DNA from: Porites lutea
Lineage: Eukaryota > Cnidaria > Anthozoa > Scleractinia > Poritidae
Assembly: GCF_958299795.1 (NCBI RefSeq)
Contig: NC_133204.1
Location: forward strand, 10,375,281-10,439,280
Direction: 5' to 3'
Length of the DNA stretch: 64,000 nt
The position numbers were made by a program, and so were the translations under genes. Shown one piece after another: positions 12,280 to 24,268 of the stretch (positions within the stretch are counted from its first letter, which is position 1; each line of letters begins with the position of its first letter). The notes beneath the pieces are model-generated. The model was not told the origin of the DNA, did no database searches, and worked only from the letters and a program-made list of their open reading frames with translations.

Positions 12280-12723
12280 TACCGTAATTCCTTTATTAAG
12301 CCCCCCAAGAGGCTTATTTATTTCAAGGCGCCCATTTGGAGGGGGGGGGGGGGGGGGGGTTGGAATTAATAGAGGCAGGGGGCTTATTTGAGAGAGGGGG
12401 CTTATTTAATGTAGAAAGGACGACGGTATCATTTCTCCATAAAGAAGTAGAATACGGAGTAGAAAAGCTCAAGTACAAGACGTTTTAGATCATGAAGCTG
12501 AGGATCAGAATCATATCCGAACTTCCAGTTGGTAAATAAACCATCCCGGATCAGTCCACACGAAGTTTTACAGTCGTGATTGATTAATATAGTCTAGCAT
12601 TTATTAGTGAAGAATAAATAGGGGAGGGAGGGCTTTTAAACTCTCTTCCCCTGAAAAAGGGGGGGCTTATTAGGGGGAGGGGGGCTTATTTGAGAGAGGG
12701 GGCTTAATAGAGGATGTACGGTA
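12280..12723. mobile_element. Non-autonomous element with TACCGTA termini, copy 1
   Basis: The left end TACCGTAATTCCTTTATTAA and the right end, reversed, TACCGTACATCCTCTATTAA match with a few mismatches. The inside repeats 'ggcttattt' and has a long poly-G run near 12342-12359. Same end sequence as 30767-31325 and 43954-44578. Confidence 0.55.
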
Positions 12724-13051
12724 AGTTTGGTTCGTCTCATGAAAAGTTCGACCTTTGGCTAGACCTTAGTGTTTCGGGAGTCCTCTAGTTGTGGACAGTG
12801 GCCCATGAACGAGGTTATAGACTCCTACTGTCGATAGTTTTTCTGTCACTCGTCAGCGTAGCTGGCGGGATAAGTGGGTGAATACTGTAGTTATTTTTGA
12901 CAGCGGAGCCGTGAGAATATTGGGAGCAAATTTTCCCTCCATGTTTCGCCGCTGCAAATTTCCCTTTCGTAAAAAGTCGCTGCCATTTTTAAGACACTTT
13001 AAAAACTTTTGACCTGTTATTGAGAGTTTTTCTATTAAAAAGAAAGAAGAT

Positions 13052-13134
13052 CGCAACTCAGGGTCGAACCCGAACCTCGCCGGAACCTAGACCTTTCGCA
13101 TCCAATCTCTCTCCCCTACCACTACACCTTACCA
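13052..13134 (-). repeat. tRNA-derived SINE head / tRNA-like sequence
   Basis: The minus strand has a D-arm-like A box (GTGTAGTGGTAGGGGAGAGA) and a B box (GGTTCGACCC) at tRNA-like spacing. The ends do not form a clean acceptor stem, so a SINE or tRNA relic fits better than a working tRNA. Confidence 0.5.
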
Positions 13135-13512
13135 TACCTACCCGCCAAAGACCGAAAGATTCAAGGACATTACCAAAACTGTTATTAATAACTGGTGACC
13201 CTAGCACTTTCCATAATTTTTAACGTAAATTAAACTTTGGCTTCAACGTCGTTCTCTCTAACACTATTCAAAAACGTATTATTTGCCTTATTGTCACTTA
13301 ATCCAGGGAAATTAATACATCTATCATGTCTAAAGGCTTGGTTACCAATGGCAGCATCCACCGTTAAAAATGGCAAAGACCGTTTACGAAAGGGAAATAA
13401 GCTTCGCCGCTCGTTTCTGCTGCCAAGAAAGTACACGGGGCATCATGATGACAAACCCGCCAGGTACGCAGGCTATCCTTTCACAAGTATCTAGACCAGT
13501 CAAAAGAGACCG

Positions 13513-16500
13513 TTATTGTGTTTTTTGCAATAAATGCATTGCCCACCACATCATATTTTGTCCTGTCAGTCGTCGGTTGATTTCCTGCAGAGCACTTGGA
13601 AGTCTGGACACCAATTCTGGCGGAAGCACAACTCTTCTGAGGGAGGGGTCTGTTAGGCGTGAATATCGTTTGCTTTTCTTCCGTCGGTTGATTGTTGTTG
13701 ATCTGGGAGAGTGAGTCCTGGTCTTCGGTAGGTCTTCACATTTTCTTTTTTTATTGGTCTAGGATGTTTGAAAATAATAAAATAAGGTTGGTCGCAAACA
13801 AAACTTTTCATTGATCTTTAGCTCCTTTTTGAGTCTTGCAACTGAAAGCAATATTGTTTTAATGGTGTGTCTCCTGGTAGCTAAGTAAGGGTCGTTTTTT
13901 TGGAACCGATATATCAATGGCGGACTTATAATATGATTGCTGAGATGTACGAAGACTTTTCCAGGGTTGTACATCATAAAAGTGCACTTGAAAAAATCCC
14001 CGGATGACTATCAACAAAAATGGAAACAACCAAATCTCTTACTAAGCGCGTCTTTTCTGCACACAAAAAATCAGTGTCCTTTTTTATTTTTATCCAACTC
14101 AACCTCGTCCCCAGATCTTTTCTCCTAGAAAAGGGGAAGAGCCCTGGAGACAAGGTTGTATTTTTGGCCACTGACCATGAATTAGTTAATTTATATACCG
14201 TAGCCAAAACAACTATTTACCAACTCAACACTTTGAGTCTCGGAACTTCTCGGTTTATATCTGTATCGTTTCACCTCTCCCTCGGGGAATATTTGTAAAC
14301 CATAGTGTCTACATCCAGATGCATTCTATGCATACCCTTCGTTTTCAGTTCACAAGAACGCGCGTGGGTTCTGAATGTTTGTTTTAGCCACCCCAGTACC
14401 TTATTTTCCTCTGGTGTATCCGCATATTTGTCTTTAGTTTCTGCTCTTCGTTGTTCCCTCTTTAGTTTCTTCACTCTCTTATCTTCCAGACGAGTATACA
14501 ATTTGGCACGATATTCTGAGGAGATAAATGTTGTTTTTAACTCAAGATTTATTTACTCTCAACATATACCTTGGTCGTGAACGAACTCCTTCCGTAAGCC
14601 TGGAATAGTAATAAAAGTTGCGAATTTGTTCATAACCCGCATAACCTTTATACGCTCCCACTTCGCCAAAACAAATAAGTAGATTATAGAGAGACCTTTA
14701 GGTTCAAGGACGAAAACGACTACGAGTATGAGATTTGACTTTAAGTTTTTCGCGTATTCTAAAAAATAGACACCCCGGAATGCTTCATTGTACTTTTTTC
14801 AAAAGGAAAGTTAACACTGTTATCTTCGTAGTAGGTTAAGCCCTTTCCCGATCGCAAAATGATAAAACATCTAGCATTTCAAAACTTGTTCCTGCCATTA
14901 CGACATTCTTACTGATTACCAAGTTTCCCGCCAAAATGACGCTGGCTCGCGCTCAAGCAGTACTAAATCTTTTACTCCTTGTCGTACTCGTCTTAGAATC
15001 TAAAGGTCTCTATCAGGTGGCCGGAACACCACCTCCACTATGATGATTGGCCTCAATCTCGGAAAAGCCCTGGGAATTAGATTGGATAAGGCCTTGGATT
15101 GTTAGATTTCCCATACGCTCGCGATACAAAAAAGGCACGCCTGGTCTTACCTGAGAATCTCTTTCCGCCAATCTGCTTTGAATACTCAAACACATGACCG
15201 CACACACACGAGATACATGAGTCGGTCATCTAAAGAGAACATGATCATCGATTAAGATTATTTAACAATAAGTCGCCGAAAGCGACTAATTGTTCTAGTA
15301 TAATTACATTGATGATTATTCGAGAAAATAAAATAAAAAAGAGACATGTTTTTGAAAGAGATGTCGGTCAAGGGTGGCCCTGATCGACAAGAAGCTGGTT
15401 TTCTTAAACTAGCTGCCGTCGGTTTTCCTCACGGAAACGTAAAATTTTGCTATACATTTATTTAATTCATCGACTTCCATGTTTTCTATTTCACCTGTGA
15501 ACTGTTGCTGCTGTTGATATCATTCTGTAGAACAAAATGTTTCGCAAAAGCGCGCAATCCGGCAATTGTAAGAACGGAAGAAGGTTTTGGCTTCGCCCTG
15601 CCTGCCCTGCTCGCCCACTTTAAAAGGATTTATTTGTCAGTTTTCCGTTTCCTCTTTGTTAATTATGGGAAAATCTTCAAAGAAAAAAATAGTTGCGGAA
15701 TTTGAAGTTTCAGCATTTGGAAGAGTCACAAATATCGGGCAGATTTGTTCGAAGTGTTTTCAAGTTTTATTTTGACCTCTCCGTTTACTTTTCTGTCGCT
15801 TATCTGTAGCCAGGATCAGGCTCAGTCTATTTCGTATTTCAACTTCTTTTCTGGTCCCAGTGCGCAAATATCCAGCACTTGTTATTTGAGCAGTGTTTGT
15901 TGTGGTTTTACAAAAGTTCAAGTCTAAATGAGGAAGGCTGGAAACACGAGCTGGCGTTGCCAGAAAGCGTCGTATTTTGTTGCAATGGTGATTGAATGAT
16001 GATAGGGAAGCTTATATAATTTCTCTCTCAATTTCTTCTTCCTTTCAACTATTGTCTTAGGCAACTAGCCGGGCCTTTAGTCAGTATACTTTTAAATATA
16101 CAAGTAGAACTAAACGGGCAAGAAACAATTCACAGGGTCAGTTTTTTAAATGGAGTTTAGCCAGTGTCTTACTGAACAAAACCGTGTTCTAAGCAGTTTT
16201 CACTTTGCTGAACGCTTTTATCTAAACACCATTTTTCGTGAACAGTTTCACTAAAGCATGTAACGAAGACTAGAAAAGAATTTGTCTTCTTAAGATAACC
16301 CACTGAAGAAGAGATCTGGAGGTTCAAAGATTTCCTAAACCGAGGTCTAAGTTAGACTTCGTTTAAATAACGGACCCAAAGCGTTTTCCTAGGGTGAGTT
16401 TCGTTTATCAGACTCATTTTTAGTTTCGACCTCTCGCTTTTCTAGGTGCTAATGTTTTAGTTTATATACGTTTCATTGTTTGACAGATGTTATACACGAA

Positions 16501-17138
16501 TTTAGTTTGTTCTAAATATCACAATCCTCCTGACTCCCTCTAGAGTCAAATATGGCCGGTTTTTGGTTCTATTTTTCGACCGTTAGAGCGAGTTTTCTAT
16601 TGTGTGACCATTCACATGAATTCTCGTCAAGCTTCCTCAGAAGTGTTTTTGCACGGGACTATTTTTTCAAGTAATATTCAAAGTGAAATTCCCAATTTTT
16701 CTCCAGTTTTTTTTCGGACAAGTAAACGACTAGAAACCTAGGACTCACCTAGGGCCACGGCGCGGTCTGATCGCTATCTTAAACGCATGTTGTCACTGGG
16801 AGGCCGGGGCGACTAAATTAGAGCCGCATATAAATTGGATCTACCTACTAGTTTGGAACAAGAATCAATCTTCGTATTTAAGCGGCATGGTTATTGCTTT
16901 AAAAATGACTTAGAAACGGGAAGAATACAAACAAACAGTGTGGTGTAAAAGCGAAGATCGCGAAAAGCCTTTGGACGAGTCGCTGAACAAAATTTATGAA
17001 AATTAGAACTTCCTCGACAAATTTGAATATTACTTAGACAGGAGCAGCTGTAACTGAAAGATTTCGAACTAAACTAGCGAAGATTTTCGTTTAGTTTCTT
17101 ACCGCTGTATTGCAGGCCAAACACTGTTGAAGAACCAT
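13513..17138 (-). CDS. UPF0547-like zinc-ribbon gene D, four exons, intact
   Basis: Coding exons on the minus strand: 17103-17138 (36 nt), 15151-15229 (79), 14400-14515 (116) and 13513-13758 (246). This gives 477 nt and 158 aa, exon-for-exon the same lengths as gene C, so C and D are sister copies. Donors are GTAAGA, GTAAGA and GTACTG. Exon 1 gives MVLQQCLACNTA. Exon 2 gives MTDSCISCVCGHVFEYSK, so cysteines are C6, C9, C17, C20 and C22. Exon 3 starts EYRAKLYTRLEDKRVKK. Exon 4 has a basic linker (INRRKKSKRYSR) and ends with LPSALQEINRRLTGQNMMWW. A CRE lies 91 bp upstream. Intron 3 contains a hairpin element at 14101-14157. Probable nuclear protein of unknown function. Confidence 0.85.
14101..14157. 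mobile_element. Degenerate hairpin element AACCTCGTCCCCAG...
   Basis: Inverted arms AACCTCGTCCCCAG and CCCTGGAGACAAGGTT around 'cttttc' stems. A diverged copy of the perfect hairpin at 61239-61317. Lies in gene D intron 3. Confidence 0.5.
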
Positions 17139-17228
17139 GGCGCAGTTCTGATCTAAATCGATAAACTACTTCGTGGTTTTGACGACTGGTTTGCTTGAGT
17201 ATCAATGAGCCACAAGCTTTGTAGCCAG

Positions 17229-17236
17229 TGACGTCA
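17229..17236. promoter_or_regulatory. CRE/ATF palindrome TGACGTCA upstream of gene D
   Basis: Perfect CRE 91 bp upstream of the gene D ATG, with GCCACAAGC just proximal to it as in genes A and B. Confidence 0.6.
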
Positions 17237-19135
17237 CAGTTCATGGCTTTTCTGACAAACAAGGCAGGTACTACGTTACATAATTTCCACTGAATTATAG
17301 GCGCTCAGTAACGTGTCAGTAAATTCCAGTAAACGCAAGAATTGATGACGACTACAACTGCGGAACTCGGTTGATGCTCTATCGATAGGGTTACAGAAGT
17401 TGTATCATCTTTAAGGGAATATGCAACCATAGCGTTTCTCGTTATTTATTTTTTTCAGTATTGCAATTGGTCGAGGAAGTAGGATATGTGATAAGGCGGT
17501 GCATTTTTAATCCCTTACCCTTTTGTTGTTCTTCTCCCAAACCATGCAGCCGTCTCGGGTACTTAAGCCTGATATTACATAACCGGGAGAGAAAAATATA
17601 CTTGAAGTTGCTTGTTAATGATAACGTAAAACATTGATTGATTTTATCCATGGGTAACAGAAGTCTTGAACGAAAAAGTCTGGTTTTACTACACGTTTCT
17701 GACGTGAGAAGATAAAAAGTCACTCATTAGGCAACCGCATTTATTTTGACATGCTCGAAAAGTTCGAGAAAACTCCGCAGAGATGGACATAAATAGCGGC
17801 ATTGTTGCAGTCTAAATACGTACGTACGTAAGAATTGTAAAATTAAAACCACGCCCGACTAAATATTATCCACAAGAAAGACCTATCGGTCATATGTCAT
17901 AGCGGAAAAAGGTGCGACCAGTAAGGAATGTTGCCTTCGCCTGTTTGTCATGGCAAACGAGAAAAACAGTCGCCCATGCTAATAAAATCATACTGAAATT
18001 CGAGTTTATTTATTGTCGAAAAAAATATGGGACTGTACCATTTCTGTAACATTCAGCGTTTGACGGTTTGCCTTGCATTCTCCTGGTTAACACTTTCCGG
18101 TGGCGTATCGACCTTTACCCGGGCAAAACACAGACACAGTAAGTGACCGTGTACCGTGTGTAAGCAGCATCATAGCAAACCAAGTTTTGGGTGAGATTAT
18201 TGTTTGCATTAATCTGTTGGTGAGATTCTATGGTGTTACCATTCATACAAATGAAACCTCTTTGAAAAACCTTTTAAAGAGTACTATTTAATTTGTAGGG
18301 TTTTATCAAAAAAAGATTCAAATTTTTTCCAGCTGCGTGTTTTTTTCGTGTCGCTACACTTAGAATTGAAACGGTTATTTTAATAACCGTTTTCAAAAAA
18401 AGACAGTATTACTCAGTGGACACCGCAGGCTACCTTAAAACACGAAACCCAGCTTGGGTCGACTGGACAGAGGCTTAATATAATAAAGATTTTGGGATAA
18501 TAAAGGACGACTAGTCAAGCAAGTCGCTATCAACGTGCCTCTTCCAAATGGCATCTTCCTAGAATAAACATCACGCTGCAGCGCTTATTTATATTACCGT
18601 TTATTTAGCCTGCGTGGCAGGCGTTCGAAAGGAAAGGGGAAGGGACTTAGGGCACGAGACGGCGTGCGAGGAGGGAGGGAGGACGGGAACCTTTCTCCCT
18701 CGAGCGCTCTCGCGCACTCAAATTCCCCATTCCCCTTCCCCTTCCCCTTTAATCTAAACGCCCGCCACGCAGGCTACCGTTTATTTGACTCGGTCATTAT
18801 AGGGTCGTGTGGGGTGGAGGTTGGCGAGGGCGTAATTAGAAAAGACAGAGGGGGTGTGATAAACTAAGTCACGTCAAAATCTCATAACCATTTGACCATG
18901 TTTAAATTTCAACATTGTTCTAGTTTTGCTTTTAATTTTATTTCCAGTTTTTTTCATTTTAACTGACTAGGATGGTGATGGGGCTCTAAGAACACTGACT
19001 TCTCTACCGGCATCTGAAGTTTTGGAGTAAGTGTTTCGCGATCGTCGCTGCAAACACAAAGAAATCATATAACTGAGAAATCTTATTTTTATGCTCCCTC
19101 GATTTCCAGTTCGAAAACTCTTAGTCAGTTCCAAG
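17237..19135. other. Intergenic region between genes D and E
   Basis: About 1.9 kb. Contains a CGTACGTACGTA microsatellite near 17818-17830 and the inverted-repeat element at 18607-18776. No gene recognised. Confidence 0.5.
18607..18776. mobile_element. MITE-like inverted repeat TAGCCTGCGTGGCAGGCG
   Basis: Left arm TAGCCTGCGTGGCAGGCGTT and right arm (reversed) TAGCCTGCGTGGCGGGCGTT. Inner stems are AAAGGGGAAGGG / CCCTTCCCCTTT-like. Related left ends occur near 19675 and 40062. Confidence 0.6.
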
Positions 19136-21477
19136 CTAACTGATTTTCTTCTCAATTTGCAATTCCAGCCAAATGAAGTTCTGTGCTGCTATCTTTCGGT
19201 TTATTTCCCGGAGGGCGTTTGGCAATCTACTCAATAGCTCTGTCGGTACCATATTTGAACAGCCCTTTCCCAGCTGAGAGGACACTGGATTTGTTCGTAA
19301 GCAAGAGAATCGTTTTCTTATGGGCTTTCTGTTCCTCTTTACTGAGGTGTGGTTTACTGCAAATCGGTTCTAGAAACAAAAGAAAAGCATTGTTAGTCTG
19401 AGTTTTTATTCCTCTATATTTTTTACTCCATCTGCTGACTGCCGTTCACGTTTCGTATCTACAATTGTAATAAACGTGGAAAATCTGTATTAACTCAGTC
19501 TAGCCTGCCTAGTTGTTTTGTATGGCGAACGCACCAATGAGCGGCAAACTACCTGGGATTAACAGTTTTAACTAAAGACGGGTTTGAGGTTGTTCCAATA
19601 GAAACTCTTAGTATCATCTGTTTTTCTTTGAAATATGGTTGAAATATGGTTTGAAATATGGTCGTCACACACTAGCCTGCGTGACAGGCATTCGAAAGGG
19701 AATATCAGGGAGGTGAGGGAAAGGGGATTTGGGCCTACCACGGCCGGCTAGTCGCACAAGCGCACAATTCACGCGCCAAACTAATGACGACTAAAACACG
19801 ATGCCTACTAACAGTTTAGCTTTTCCCCGATCATCCATGTTCTGAACTGGTCAAAGAAGTTGATCATGCAATCAAAAACCACAAACCGTTTTTTTCCAAC
19901 TGAAAGCGAGCAAATCAAATCAATCCAAAAAACAGAAAATGATTGAATCCAACGGAACACGATCCGAACGGGTCCTTTACCTTCAGGCGACCTCCAGCTT
20001 TCGTGGCTTATTTCTTCGCCCTTCTTTTCTCAAGTTTTCTGTCTCTAAACGAGAATATAATTTGGCTCGGTATTCTGTAAAAGCAAACAGAACAAAATTA
20101 CTTTAAAAGCAACCTATGATGGCGAGATAACTTAATCTCGTACCCAGATCTCCCAAGGCCAAGGGAAAGTAAAACAGAGTGAGATCTGGGTACGAAATTA
20201 GAGATAACTTACTTCACTTTACTGAAACTTTCTTTACCCGAGAAATATAACTGATGAACAAGGGGGAAATGTACAGTTTTCTAACACATCCCTCCACGTC
20301 TCCCAATGACTGGTTGTCTTTGCGGGTGACTTGATTAAATTTTTTCTCTTTATCAGTATGGCGAGGTAATCATCTATCTTGACTATGCTCTTGAATAGGT
20401 AGTTAAATCCTTTATGAGCTATCCCATAATTACCTTTCGTTCCTTTGCTTTGTTTGACTATTTTTTTTTTGGTTGTTACGTATCTTCGACATTTTTTAGG
20501 TACACGTGTGCGGACTGGTGCACACTGGGTTAAAGTTGCGAAAAATTCAGAATCAGAACGTTGGTTTCGTACCTGAAAATCTTTTTCCACCGATAAAACG
20601 ACTCGCTTCTTTCAAAACGTGGCCGCAGACACACGCTTTTGATGAGGCAGTCATCTAAAAATAAAGAATTGTCAACAGGGTTATGTCTCAATATAAAGTA
20701 GGGACATCGAACAGAATCGTTTTGATTTATTGCAATAAAGCCTTAAATAAGAATGAAAATGTATTAATTTAAAAAAAAAATCATGAGTCATGGATAGCTA
20801 GCGTAAATTTATAGTGATAACCCAGTCTTCTAAAGTAATAATTTGTAGCGAAAAATCCACTTAACTTGCCCTCCGGGCCGGAAAATATTATATTGAGTTG
20901 TCGATACCTTAATTAACCAGCCGGAAAAGTAGAACAAAATTGCTGAGTTCATAGTAAAATGAACTGAATACGCACAGCTAAAATTATGATTAATCGGACA
21001 GCACATTTTCTGTTTTGCAAACTATTTTGACGAGACACAAATGTAAACTCGCTTTACCACAAACATTATTTCTTATATTAGAAAAAGTGGAAGACAGAGC
21101 TGACACATTCCGTCTCCCGGACCGTCGCAGGTCGCGATGCATGCATGACTCAGGGCTTTCCAAATAAACACGAAATTCTATCTCTGCAGTTTTGCAACAG
21201 AGCCACTTGCCTGGTGATTTTAAAAGGCTAGATTAAAAAGAAGAAACTTCCGAAATTAGACAGACTTTCTTGTACTTCAGAGGAAAATGATTTTTCCTGG
21301 GTGCTATACTGTGTATGTGGGCCAAAACAGATTCCTACTCACACCGACAGTTGATTTGCAAATTGTGCAGAAGTAAAATTCAGTTCAAGCCATCGACAAA
21401 AAACAAGAAAGAACGTATTTGTTATCAATAATTACACTCACCAAGGTATTACACGCAAGACACTGTTGAAGTACCAT
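19136..21477 (-). CDS. UPF0547-like zinc-ribbon gene E, exon 3 damaged or unusually spliced
   Basis: Minus-strand exons: 21442-21477 (36 nt, MVLQQCLACNTL), 20573-20654 (82 nt, MTASSKACVCGHVLKEASRF), exon 3 ending at 20074, and 19136-19369 (234 nt). The last exon has basic linkers and LPNALREINRKIAAQNFIW. Cysteines are C6, C9, C20 and C22; C17 is Ser. With the strong donor AAG|GTAAAG (exon 3 = 19981-20074, 94 nt) the frame meets TGA and breaks phase. A weaker donor GAG|GTCGCC (exon 3 = 19992-20074, 83 nt) restores phase 0 and gives an uninterrupted 144-aa protein. So E is either a recent pseudogene or uses a weak donor. A near-CRE lies 119 bp upstream. Confidence 0.7.
20132..20200. mobile_element. 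Miniature inverted repeat in gene E intron 2
   Basis: Arms TCTCGTACCCAGATCTC and GAGATCTGGGTACGAAA pair; 69 bp, non-coding. Confidence 0.55.
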
Positions 21478-21595
21478 TTTTGAGCCGATATTTTCCAACG
21501 CTTAACAACAACGCAAAGGGCTGAAATAGATCCGTTTGTTTGATTACACGAAAATGAATAATGCAACGAAGTCCGTATTTAAAAGGCTCAGTTTT

Positions 21596-21603
21596 CGACG
21601 TCA
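21596..21603. promoter_or_regulatory. Near-CRE CGACGTCA upstream of gene E
   Basis: One mismatch from TGACGTCA, 119 bp upstream of the gene E ATG, the same position as in sister copies. Confidence 0.4.
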
Positions 21604-22700
21604 CAATACCAGAAGAATCACTTTCATTGCAGCCTGACTAACTCAAGTTGTAGACAGATCTCTATTTCTGAAAGTTATAAGTCACCCTTTTTCGGGGTGA
21701 GGTAATATAACATAAAGCCTGATAAGGCCATCATATAAGATGGTGGGTCATAGAGCTTTAAAACCCATATAAGGCATTACCAATGGGTCAGAACCCCTCG
21801 AGTATGTAATACACGACACCTTTCATTTCACCTTCATTTTGCAGGGCTGAACCGGCACTAAACAAACCACCATATACGGTTTACACCAAATGAAGGGCTG
21901 CCTTTCGCTTTTATTGAACATTTCAGTTATTTATGGTCGCCGGTCGTACTAGATGATTTTACATTTCAAGTAAGTAAGCTCAAATAACTGCAGTTAGTTA
22001 GCTTTAGTTCTGATGTTGACTGAAAACACATAGCTGTTTTAATACGCGGTCACAAATACAGCTATGATAGCGGAGATGCATATGAAAAGCGCAAAATATA
22101 AACGAGAAAGCCCTATCTAGTGACAAGCGTTTTTAGAAAGGCCTGCAACTCGGCTTAATACGGGTTTTACTACAACTGAGGTACTTTATTCTGTGTTCAG
22201 TTTAAAAGAGGTATGCTTCACTGGTTTCTTTGTGGGTTGCGTGACGACACAAAGAGTCTGCTATGTATTCGATCTCTACTTTCTTGTTTTATGTCTAGTG
22301 TAAGCTAAATTTCGTGGGTCGTTGGTGTGGGTGTGGGTCGTGGGCCAAAAATATCGTTTTCCAATAAAAAATTAAATTAAAAATTACATTGCAAAAAGTT
22401 CTTAAAAATTTTGCAGACTAGGCTCTGTGAACTTAAGAAGAGCTTAGGGGCACCTGTCTTTAGATGTTAGTGGACAATACTCACATTCGTATACGTAGTA
22501 GTTTCATGGACCCTCACTCGCCCAACAAATTATTTGCGGCAAAACAGTAACGCGGAGATGATACGAGTTTCTTTTTCTTTACTTCTTTATTTTTCGTTTT
22601 GTTTTTTTTTTTGTTGTTCTTATTTTACGTTATAATTAACTTTTACAAAAATTATTTTATTATTATTTTATTTTTTTTCATGAAAATTATTTTATTTTTT

Positions 22701-22769
22701 CATGTTCCGGGATGTTCCAGGATTTTCCGGAATGTTCCGGCATGTTCCGGAATGTTGCGTGTTCCGGGT
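22701..22769. repeat. Period-10 array of ATGTTCCGGA units (heat-shock-element-like)
   Basis: About seven 10-bp units (variants of GAATGTTCCG). At 22725-22737 it reads TTCCGGAATGTTC, a perfect three-unit heat-shock-factor element (TTCnnGAAnnTTC); 22745-22752 repeats the first two units. The array lies about 1.2 kb upstream of the gene E ATG and 2.3 kb upstream of the sulfotransferase-like gene. Confidence 0.5.
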
Positions 22770-23423
22770 TTTATCGACGCCTAAGTAATACGAGCTCCGC
22801 TAAGAGGCTACACTAATTTAGACTACGAGTAGTCCCCCATTTTTCCTCAGTGATAGTAGAGCGAGCGAAACGCGAGGGCGCGTGAAAATCACCCCACGCG
22901 AGAAAATGCGACACGTGGCGGGGAGAGAGAATTTTACTTCTAGTGACTAGTGTGAAGCCCTCTGGTAGTTTGGTCAGTTTTCTTATCTTCAGGGCAAGCT
23001 AGGTTCTAGTCTGGTGAGTTTTGACTAAGGCTTTCTACTCGTTTTATGTCTTATTGTTGTCTTTTCAGTGGAGTGAAAGATGTCTTACTCCGTGAACTTT
23101 GGTATTCATATCAACAGTAGCTTATAGAAGCTCACCATCTAATGGCGATTAGCAAATTTACATTCTGATTTTGATCGTCAATTTGTAGTTGCTCAGCCGT
23201 ATTTGTTATGCCCCTAAGTCTTCTTGTTAAAACTACGTGCACCATCTTCCGCATCCGTGTCATGTAATTAAGCTAACGTTTACTTGAGTCGTGTAAAGAC
23301 GCGTTCATACTCCTTCTCTGTGCGTTCACCACTTCATGGTTAACTGCGCAGGAGTGGTTGTTGATTGTTATGTTAAAACATAACGCTTCTGCATATCGCT
23401 TTAACTCGCTTTTCACCATCTGA

Positions 23424-23736
23424 CAGGGGCACCCAGCGACTTTTTTCTGTAAAATAACTGTTCGAAGAAGCAAACATTGCCTAGAAATTTCTAAAGCTTG
23501 AGAAAAGCTAAAAATTTCTGGATAACCATTCAATTCGTCTAAAATATTCGGAGGTTTTCTAATAGCTTACATGTAACGCTACGATTTTCGGAGTGTGTTA
23601 TTCACATTTCAAGGCATCCGAACAGATAACTAATTTTTAGGGTGACTCCAAATTAACCAAAGGCTTCTAAAGCACAGAGAAAACCATCTGAGACACTTCT
23701 GGCGTATTTGGAACAATCGGTCGTTGGGTGCCCGTG
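23424..23736. mobile_element. MITE-like element with CAGGGGCACCCA termini, copy 1
   Basis: The left end CAGGGGCACCCAGCGAC and the right end, reversed, CACGGGCACCCAACGAC match. 313 bp, non-coding. A second copy lies at 40488-40884. Confidence 0.55.
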
Positions 23737-23910
23737 ATCTGAACGGATGGAACAGCTTCGTATTGATGGTTTTCACATGATGTCACTAAAATTCAAACTA
23801 AAAAACTATCGATCCTACCGAGATTTTACTTTCACGATGCATTAGAGAAGCTGAAAACTAATTTTCATACAAATTTTCGCCTCAAAAGGGTTCTTGGTTT
23901 TGTGATAGAG

Positions 23911-23941
<31 letters not shown>

Positions 23942-24268
23942 CTGCATTTACATGACGGCCAAGAGAGCTGTCATGTAGGTTAAAAAATGACTTATTTCAG
24001 GAAATTTTGCTATGTAAACAGTTCATGTACTAGAAAAAGTATTACTTTAATGTTTATGAGTTTCCCGAAGAATAAATTTACGCTTTTGTCGCAAAACTCG
24101 GTAACAGATGTTTCTGTTGGTTTCAAACAGTGCATCTGTACCATTTTAAGTTATTATATACTTGTGTAAATGTTTTATTAGTTGAACAACCAAAATATAA
24201 TTAATTCGTTTTTATTTATTTTTTAATGAAGTTTAATGCTCATAAAGATTCTTTACAACCGTTGTTAC

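Larger units (their letters stand above)
9912..13512. other. Intergenic region between genes C and D
   Basis: About 3.6 kb filled by inverted-repeat elements (10311-10433, 11731-12005 with its insert, 12280-12723) and a tRNA-like SINE piece (13052-13134). No host gene recognised; the ORFs near 11019-11271 and 11467-11685 have no family resemblance. Confidence 0.5.
21604..24268. other. Intergenic region between gene E and the minisatellite
   Basis: About 2.7 kb. Holds the period-10 array and the element at 23424-23736; otherwise AT-rich DNA with no recognisable gene. Confidence 0.5.

Noticed and set aside
13370-13714. 114-codon plus-strand ORF
   Set aside because: Antisense shadow of gene D exon 4; the conserved PSALQEINRR motif is on the minus strand.
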